In this document: piece by piece, positions 55,623-64,000 of the stretch | Numbering within the stretch: position 1 is the first letter of the stretch | How the letters are laid out: every line of letters starts with the position of its first letter | Assembly (NCBI GenBank): GCA_029465975.1 | Contig: CM055736.1 | Location: 8,236,238 to 8,300,237 of the forward strand | Source: Dallia pectoralis | Lineage: Eukaryota; Chordata; Actinopteri; Esociformes; Umbridae | Direction of reading: 5' to 3' | DNA: 64,000 bases | Made by a program: the position numbers and the translations under genes | Notes under the pieces: model-generated | What the model saw: only the letters and a program-made list of their open reading frames with translations | What the model was told of the DNA's origin: nothing | Databases searched by the model: none

Positions 55623-58600
55623 TAAGTATAACGGGAGGTCAGGTCAGGGATGGTCCCCAACCACCTTTTGTTTAATGGGCCTATGTATCAATCACACACA
55701 CACACACACAAACACACACACGTGTTTAATATGAAGCACACGTTAATAAAAACACAGACATTGAAATCCGAACACGTACAGTACACCAACAGAAATGTGA
55801 TGCAGTGTCAATACACAACCTGTTTCAGGAGGAGCCCCACTTTAAATCGAGGTTCCCTCTGGCTCTCAGCTGCATTCAACCCATGATTTATTGGATAATG
55901 ACTTATCGACGAGCATGACTGCATATAATGAGAGCAACATGGTAATTACAATCTCTGAGGCATGGCCGCCATCGTCCCCGGACAACCTCCCCTCGCTGCC
56001 AAGGCTTGTTTCGAAATGACAAAAGGACTGGGCTGCGGTTTCAAGACAGTCAATATCATCATTTCTCAAGGCTCATGGGTACATGACAGTGGTTTGCCTG
56101 TGTTTGCTCTGGTAATGTGTGGGCCTGTGTGTTCCTGAACAAGAGGTTTGAAAACCAGCAGATTATACAACCGATTACTACCTGTCCACAAGGTCTGCTC
56201 AGACCAATGTCACCAAGAGATGGAAAACATCAACCAAAAATGTTTAGAAACTGAGATGTGCCAAATGTTTTTTTGTTTCTGTAAGAGACTGGTGACGCCA
56301 AGATGACAAATTGCTGGCAAAATTGCGTTGCTGCGATATGGATGCATTTGAATGTTTCAGGTACGAACATCTGCTCTATGAAAAGCACATGTGTTAAACA
56401 ATTGTGTTAATTGCAATATTTTATTGATCAGTAATTATTCAGATTTTTTTTTTGCCTTGCTCCATGTTGCACCACAAAGATATGAAATCACCACTACGGT
56501 TGTGACATTTCTTTCCACACCCTGGCCACTAGGTTTCCTCTCTCACAAGGTGATAAACTAAAGTGCACAAAGAGAGAAATCCCAGACGCTGGAGAGTGAA
56601 AACGAATGCCAGAACTGTACTGGTGATTTCACATGTTTGTACCAGATTGGATATCTGGATTTCTATCTGTGCTTTTTGCAGGTGGTGGCCTGTGTTAAGT
56701 TTGTCCTATTCTAAACTTTCTGGCGCAAGCACATGCTAGCTTGTATGTAAACGGTTTAAATGGCCATATACAATCGTTACTGTAGTTTGTTGACGTCAAC
56801 TGGAGGAATTTTGCCGCGTGAAATGAGTTTTCTTTTGGCACATCATGTTTTTTTTCTTCCGATGCTCTCAATATATTCCATGTCCCGTCAATGAAAAATG
56901 TGAACAGACATTGAACGGGCTAACAATTCAGACAACAAGCAGCTTTAATTAAAAAATAAATCATGATGGCGTAGAAAGAATATGAACATATCGTCCAAAA
57001 AAGAATGCAAAGGAAATATTTATGTTTTGTCTGCACTGGGCCTTTAAGCTGAAAAGACATTTGAGATTGGTCTCCTTGCTTGACATTGGAGTTTAATCAT
57101 GTTGTGATCACTGACTGTGAACCTCCCTAAGTACTTAACTACATCTCACTACATGTCAATATGTGCTAGTCCCCTTTGTGAATGAATAGTAAAGATTAAA
57201 AGATTTGGAGGAATACTGGGAAAGGTTTCTGCTAATTTCTCTGTTCTTACTTTGTTAGTAATGACTCCAAACTGGGTTCTAAAATGTACTGTAATTATCC
57301 GCTACCCTAAAAATAGTGACAACAGTCACACACAAAAAACGTTTTGTCTGAGGGAAAACCGTTTTGTAGCCATTATTTTAATTCAACTCATGGAACTTCA
57401 CCATAGCTGCTTGGTTGAACACAGCACCTCAGCTGACAAATGGCCCGATATGGCCTGTGGAGTCACTAAAGAAATTACAACAGATTGGTCTTTAATATTA
57501 CACAAGCTGCATCCATGAGAGGTAATTACACAATCTGTCAGTAAAGCCGCAATGCACCGGTTCTGATTTTCCAATTAATGTTCTAATATTGCTGTCACGC
57601 CAGTCAATAAGTGTGGTAATGAGATGTCCATTAAGACAGTAAGCTGCCATTTAGGAGAAATTTGTACCTCAGAAATATAGCGCTCGTCTAAATGAATTTC
57701 TAACTGTTAGAACAGCATGAGTCCCCTCCCCCGTGTACTCAGATTTTCTTGAATATTTAGTGCAGTCCTTATTGGGGTAAACGATTTATTTGTCAGGCTG
57801 TGAATATCCATGGCAGTCTCAGATCTGTCTTCTCCCCAGACTATGGGACGACTCTATTGGGTTTCAGCACAATGAGGTGTCCCCCATCTTTGTGACATTT
57901 GGAATACCTCTGGAGTACATTCAGACATGATGGATAAGCGCTTAGGGATGTTACTTACACTGGACCAGCACTGATGTTGCCACACGACAAGATTCATTTG
58001 ACTTCGGTTGCTCATAGTGATCTCGATAGCAAAAAAAGAATGTATTCTGAATTGAAACCATCTAACAACGTTGCTTCTTCTCTGTTTGTTCTTTGTCTTC
58101 GTGAAGCTTTTAATAATCTGCATAAGACATGGCTATGGAATGCCCAGTGACATTGCTCCAGTCTCTCTCCCGCTGACGTCCTAATCATCTCATTGTAATT
58201 GACCATTTCAACAGCCTCCCCAATACTATTTCTGGAATCTCTACTAATTGCTATTTTCCTTGAAGAGGAGAGCGAAGCGACGGCAGCAAATTGAATCCTG
58301 TATTTTGCTTTGCAGATGCCAGAGCAACACAAACAAGCAATTTCAATTAGGGGATCAAAGTGGAAGACAAAGGTCACTCTGCAAAAAAAACGTGCGAATT
58401 TCACTAAGCAACTGTGTAGATTTGGTTTAACCGATGGAGGTTAGCGCCCAGCCATTTTTTTTGTCACATCTTAACCCTGTACCCTCACCTCCACCATACG
58501 AAATATACAGGGTTATCAGGACGGTACTTTCCTGGCGTCTCATGTCACGCTGGGAATCGCAAACAAGCATGTACTTGAGGTGTGCTGCTTCACATAATTC

Positions 58601-60223
58601 CCTAAGCGGTAGGGCTTGGTGGCACTATGTAGCGTTTCCAGTTAAACCTGCTGCCTTCTGGGCAGTTGCCCAGACACAGGAGGGTAACGACTTGCGTCAT
58701 GGTTCACGACTTTGACTCAACAGCCTTTAATTCAGTCATTGTTAATCATAGAAACACAGCCACGCTCGCATTATCGCGCAAAGTGTACGAGTATTTGTTG
58801 CACAGTGTTTGTGGTTTTAGTGAATGCCTTTATAATGACTTTGGCGTTGGCAGTGTTCGAGATAATAGTGGACTGAACATGACACCCAGAGTCGCAGTTG
58901 CACAAAAATAATTATGTGCCAAACAAGGCCCGGAATATTCTCTACAAAATCCGGTTTGGTCCATGGTTTTGGTTGACGCTTGTCTGTGCTAGCTCATGCT
59001 AAGCTTACTGTGGGCTTGGTAAAGGCTAGGATGCAGCCATCTTGTCCAAATACCCACATGGGGCTATTGCGAGCACGGCATTAACACTTGTGCCATCAGC
59101 TCCTTCACATGTAAGAAGATAATCTAATAGCTGTTCACCAGTATTTAGGGTTCTTTGACAAGATCTGCTGTTTCATCAGTTCACTCAATCCGTCTCAGTA
59201 TCTCTGAGCTCTGCAGTGCAGTCGCCCAAATGCAGTTGGTTTCCAGATGCGCCGTTTGAATATTGTGTCGTGTTGGCGGTCTGTTCTCTCAGTCTCTCTT
59301 GTTTTGAAGTCTTAATTGGTTGACAAAGGGCTTGTGACGCAATCCTCTTTGAGACGATGTTAGACAATACTGTGGGATAATGTCACATTGTGATATTGTT
59401 CTTTACACCACCTTCAGTGTCTCTGACGGACTTGTCTGTATAAAATCATGTTTTAAGTTCTATGCGGACAGCTGGGTTCAGTTTTTGGTTGTCCATACTG
59501 TGTTGTCTAAAATGGACGATATTTAGATTTTGTATGTTACATTATACGATGCATATTGTGTATCATTTCATTGTAGTTCAGAGTCTATTCCAACTGGTGA
59601 CCGAGTGACATTGTGTTTTGGGATTTGCATGCATTGTAGTCTTGCTGTATCTCAACAACTCCCAGCAAAGATGAAGACCGATTCACTTGTCTTCTGATGC
59701 ATGTCTCAAGTCATTTTGCTTATCACACTGCTCTCCAAACTAGGAAGTAAATGCAAGCACCTACATGTCCGGAGGAGGGTGTGTTCTCCGGGCTAACCAT
59801 CATTTGCTAAAGTGCAGTCAGGTAACATAACCATGTCCAACATCCACACCAGCGGTGATGTTGCTGAGCCAAATGGCAACGCCCACTTACTGCATTAATA
59901 CATTGGCAGAGTTCAGTAAGTTGGATATCAACCCTCCTACCAATGGCACGGTTAAACTGTTCAGCATTGACTTTAATTATGTGCCACTTGGCATGTACTG
60001 TTATAGTACTATATCGTGGGAGGGATTGAGGGATGCACTACTTGTTGTATGAACTGTCAAGGGTTTTTAGGGCCACTTATCTGGGTCACCAAAGACGATA
60101 TATACAGATGATTAAAAAAAAATACAGATTCCTACCTGCTGTTCACTATTCCTCTCAATCATCGCTGTCTCATCTTGCCCACTATATTTTTCCTTTTCTC
60201 ACTGCTCTTTCTCTGTCATTCCT

Positions 60224-60328
60224 CTCTCTCTCTCTCTCTCTCTCTCTCGCTCTCTCTCGCTCTCTCTCGCTCTCTCTCGCTCTCTCTCGCTCTCTCTCGC
60301 TCTCTCTCGCTCTCTCTCTCTCTCTCGT
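60224..60328 (+). repeat. (CT)n/(CTCTCTCG)n microsatellite
   Basis: Pure CT run, then nine or so units of 'ctctctcg', then CT again. It gives false Leu/Ser open frames. Confidence 0.93.
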
Positions 60329-60944
60329 GTCAGTGTGATGCTCTTCCCGCTACACCAGAAGCTAAACGAAATCAACCTGTTCCCGTATCTATTCCTATTT
60401 AGAAGATGTGGTTGTGTGTCGTGTCAGGCATTGCAAATCGAACCATGACTTTCGCTCTTGAATGCTGTCATTGGACATAACGCAGGCAGGTTACGGCTTC
60501 TATTGATTTTTAAGCAAGTGTTACCTCAATAGTTGATGACTCTGCCCTGACGTCAATGGCTGTTCCGCAGCAAGGCTGTTACTTTTGCTCTTTTTATTTT
60601 GCTCTGGTACTTTCTTTCTCTCTCTCCCCCCATCACCCAGTTGCCTTTCAATCCCTGTCATGTTTATAGCAGCCCCCAGAAAAGTGATGTGGCATATTTC
60701 AGGCCTTAAGATGAATTCTGTCCGACTGAATGTTGTCACATTTTGTTGGGCAGTTTACAAAGCTGATCTAATGCTGATTGTTCTCTCACTGCTGTAAGTC
60801 TTTATCTTCTACAGTCAGCGGCGCTGTTAAAGGGAAGACACAACTGATATACCTGAGCATCAAATACAGCATATATCACTATGTATTACTATAAACACTC
60901 AGTGTTTGCTGTTCAGGAGATTTACAGTGGTACTGTCACACCGT

Positions 60945-61346
60945 AGATTAATCTAGAACAGTCACAGTTGCACAGGGTGGTACAGACTCTAGCCCTCTCT
61001 CTTGATTCAGCAGATTAATCTAGAACAGTCACAGTTACACAGGGTGGTACAGACACTAGCCCTCTCTCTTGATTCAGCAGATTAATCTAGAACAGTCACA
61101 GTTACACAGGGTGGTACAGACACTAGCCCTCTCTCTTGATTCAGCAGATTAATCTAGAACAGTCACAGTTACACAGGGTGGTACAGACACTAGCCCTCTC
61201 TCTTGATTCAGCAGATTAATCTAGAACAGTCACATTTACACAGGGTGGTACAGACACTAGCCCTCTCTCTTGATTCAGAAGATTAATCTAGAACAGTCAC
61301 AGTTGCTCAGATTGGTACAGGCTCTAGCCCTGTCCCTTGATTCAGC
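60945..61346 (+). repeat. Minisatellite, about 65-67 bp unit, 6 copies
   Basis: Unit 'agattaatctagaacagtca' plus 'ggtggtacagacactagccc' and 'tctctcttgattcagc'. First units start at 60945 and 61012. Inner copies are almost identical; outer ones diverge. Confidence 0.92.
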
Positions 61347-62600
61347 GTTCTGGCAGATTAAACCGGTGACAGTGGGATTGTTTGGAATTTAGGAAGACAT
61401 GGCTCTAAATCCGAGGCAGGAGAGATCCAGGGGTGTCTCTAGCTTTCATAGTCATAACGTTCTAAGTTGCGATGTCAAAACGAATATATTAAGCTCTGTT
61501 AACCTTATGTCTATATATACATAATATATAGAAAGATACTCTTAGTGGACTGTATCACGCTGAATGTATACAGAACGATGGTGCCTGTTTCTGTTGAACA
61601 GAACACTATTTATACACTATTATACTCTATTTTACCCTAAATGGAACCCCCATCCCTGTATTTTCTTTTAATAACCTTTTATTTATCTCTTATTTTTTAT
61701 CTCTAGTCCTGTATTATTTTTTTACTTGACACATTGTCTGCTGTGACTCAGCCCGGGATAAGGTAAAACATCACTTGTGCTATTTTTAAATATGGTAGGA
61801 TAATGACAGAGAACATTTGGAATCTGTCATGTTCTTCTAGACAGCTCAGTTTCCACACGGTAACCAATCAGCTTTGATCAACTCCCTCCTGAAAGCGTTT
61901 TGCAATCTTATCAAACGCAGTATTGAAATATGCATGTCGGCCTTTTCAGTTTTATTTGTAAGTTTAACGGAAGCAAAAACTCCAAAGTACACGGATGACA
62001 GAAATGTTGACGCAAAATCACAAGATCTTGTCTAAAGGGATAAACCCTAGGGGGGATGTTTGGTTATCTGTGAGGTGTGTGTGTTTGTATGTTTCCGGAG
62101 GCTGTTTGTGTGTGAGTGGGAGCTTATCGGTTCAACCTATCATTTGGCAAAGAGCTTTCAGTATTGTTGTTTTAATATTCATGAAAAGGCAATAGAAGGG
62201 ATAGTCTTTCAAAAAGTATGTTTGGGTAAATTAACCGCATGGTGACAAATAAGCCATGGTTTACTTCTGGTCAGCCTGGAATTGCTTCATTTGCATAGTA
62301 AATATTCATGCATTTCAAACTATGTCTAGTGAATTTACAGTGCTGCCACATGGACCCACCTAAAAAAACCCGTAAACTGTGATGTCTGAGTACTATGGGA
62401 GATTGTCATAGTCTCCTCCTTTCTGGAACGGTCCGGCTGTTCAGAAATATTCCGGACAACGTCCTGGGGTCTAGGATGAAGCCACCGCACAACTGGAGAG
62501 TTGTGTCATGTGATTTGGAGTCAGATTGGACCGATCTAAATGAGCCGTGATACTAGACTGCGGCTCAAAGTTTAGTAAGGTTATTGTTTCTGGTTGGTAC

Positions 62601-63013
62601 TAGGGCTGCACGATTTGGGGAAAATGTCATATTGCGATTATTGAGGTCAATATTGCAATATGCGATTGCGATTATAATAAGTTGTATCAACAATTAGAGA
62701 CATTTTTAGGTACCAGATCAGTGTCGATCTCCTCGGCATCCATCTTCGCTCTGGTATTTTCGCGCTGCGCACACACACACACAAGTGACCACGCACGCGA
62801 CACGGCACGAGACACAACACGCGACACAACACGCAACACGCCTTTACTGAGACTGTCAGATCTTTTTTTTTGCAAGGAAAACCGGCAAACTGTTCTCAGA
62901 AAGTTTGTCTTCACTCACACTTATTTTTTTAATATATAATCGTAACATTTTGCCGTCATATAATTGCAAAGGGCTGACATCGCGATTGCGATGCGATTAA
63001 TCGTGCAGCACTA
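62601..63013. mobile_element. Nonautonomous hAT-type MITE with 8-bp target duplication
   Basis: Terminal inverted repeats TAGGGCTGCACGATT and AATCGTGCAGCACTA (15 bp, one mismatch) enclose 413 bp with no transposase. GTTGGTAC flanks both ends (62593-62600 and 63014-63021), the 8-bp duplication diagnostic of hAT transposition. Next to both termini the sequence is rich in 'gcgattgcgat' motifs. The middle has a CpG-rich segment with 'acacgcgacacaacacgc'. Confidence 0.8.
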
Positions 63014-63021
63014 GTTGGTAC

Positions 63022-64000
63022 TCAAGTATCTGTCTTTGTGATAGTTGTTGTTAATTTCTAAAATTCTAAAATGCCTGCCTGTGTATGATACAAATAGGCA
63101 AAGTCTTTCATTTAAGTAAGTTTGCATGAACGTGCATTTTGAGTGTTGCATAAACAAGCTATCACAATGTCACAGATAAATCATCAATATCAGCGTCTAA
63201 ATCCGTTGACCTCATTTAGTAATGTAATTTAATGGCATTGGTAGGTGGACAACACTGTAATATTTAATCAATTTTTTATGGATTTGTTCCTAAGGTAATA
63301 GGCTCAGCTATGTGTTTTAGCACTTGGCTAAGTGTTGAAAATAAGTTATTGGAAGAAGAATATTTTTCGCATCGGATCGCAAATATTATTGTTCTAGTGG
63401 GAGGCGAGAAGGAGGTGCTTCTCTTTAAAGTGGACCAGGCTGTCCACGTAGTTATGGATTTTGGGAGTTTCGGACCTTGTTCACACACTGGCAGTATGTG
63501 GCTTTCGGATTGCAGGCCTGTCTAACACCAAGCAAACTAGCGAGGTTCTGCTCTGTGCCAGCGCTCACATATGGTGCCTCCTGTACCCATGTGTCCATAC
63601 AATTTGAAATGATTTGAAATGACTGTAATGGGATTTTGTGATGCATACAGGGTTTGGGTGTCTGCGCTTTACATGGTTAGGGTGGTTTTGTCAGGTGGCT
63701 GCGTCTGTCACTAAGCGTTGTGCCATGTGTCTGTGAGTGTAATATGTGTGTGACTTGTGCGTATCGAGCCTGAGTTAGATTGTGCCGGCCGTTTTGCACA
63801 GACCCAGATGGCTTTTACAGGTGCATCTGCCGGGTATCTCTGAGTTTCTATACTTGTGTGTGTGGAGGTCACTGTGGAAAAATATTAGTTCAGAGTCTGT
63901 AAAGCGGGAAAACTGTGACAATGATTGAATGTCTTTTTTTGCACAACTCATTATTTGGAAAGATTCTGTGTTTATTCTGTCAGCCGGTTTCGGACTGCAG
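63022..64000. other. Intronic sequence without recognised features
   Basis: Unique-looking sequence to the end of the window. The open frame at 63310-63525 has no recognisable domain and no splice-site support. Confidence 0.35.

Larger units (their letters stand above)
50045..64000 (+). other. btbd11 intron 1 (continues past the window)
   Basis: No second exon found: the expected continuation after ICGKNANG does not appear in any frame. The intron holds the minisatellites and transposons listed separately, plus unique AT-rich sequence. Stretches at about 55.8-56.1, 57.4-57.7 and 58.1-58.35 kb have many TAATTA/CAATTA-type motifs and no repeat signature, the composition often seen in conserved noncoding elements. 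Confidence 0.6.

Noticed and set aside
63310..63525. 71-residue open frame as btbd11 exon 2
   Set aside because: Does not match the known continuation after ICGKNANG and has no suitable acceptor in phase.

Overview
This window is vertebrate nuclear DNA, most likely from a ray-finned (teleost) fish. The evidence is spliced genes with GT-AG introns, (CA)n/(TG)n microsatellites, many minisatellites, several Tc1-like transposon families typical of fish, and a Rex3/RTE-type LINE. One short repeat near 47.6 kb and one Tc1 family resemble repeats common in salmonids and pike. That hints at this lineage but does not prove it. No bacterial, CRISPR or operon-type system is present, and no clearly new multi-gene system was found.

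Layout. From 1 to 1.8 kb is intergenic DNA with a decayed Tc1 copy. ncaph2 (condensin II kleisin) is on + with a CpG-rich promoter near 1.75-1.95 kb, a noncoding first exon and 18 coding exons (2841-8934); exon phases agree throughout. sco2 (mitochondrial copper chaperone) follows tail-to-tail on - as a single coding exon (9639-10553). The ncaph2/sco2 pairing is the arrangement I know from human 22q13.33. After about 3.5 kb of intergenic DNA comes ccdc136 (+, ATG 14125). It is a coiled-coil protein with a C-terminal membrane anchor, encoded by small exons spread over 23 kb. Two alternative terminal exons, at 34704 and 37158, each encode a hydrophobic tail. From 37.3 to 49.2 kb are the probable ccdc136 3' UTR and a transposon graveyard with nested insertions. 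btbd11/abtb3 exon 1 begins at 49180 (+), and the rest of the window to 64 kb is its first intron.

The main structural oddity is a ~4.65 kb segment of ccdc136, including coding exon 2 and a solo LTR, that occurs twice (18820-23469 and 24409-29062). A 500-N gap and a 439-bp unrelated piece separate the copies. The only differences I noticed are small length changes, mostly in homopolymers and a TG tract. A false assembly duplication is therefore at least as likely as a real one.

The four genes do not form a functional unit. They act in chromosome condensation (ncaph2), cytochrome c oxidase copper assembly (sco2), a coiled-coil membrane protein linked to the acrosome in mammals (ccdc136), and an ankyrin/BTB protein (btbd11). 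Exon boundaries were set by hand from splice sites, reading phase and recalled family sequence, without alignment tools.
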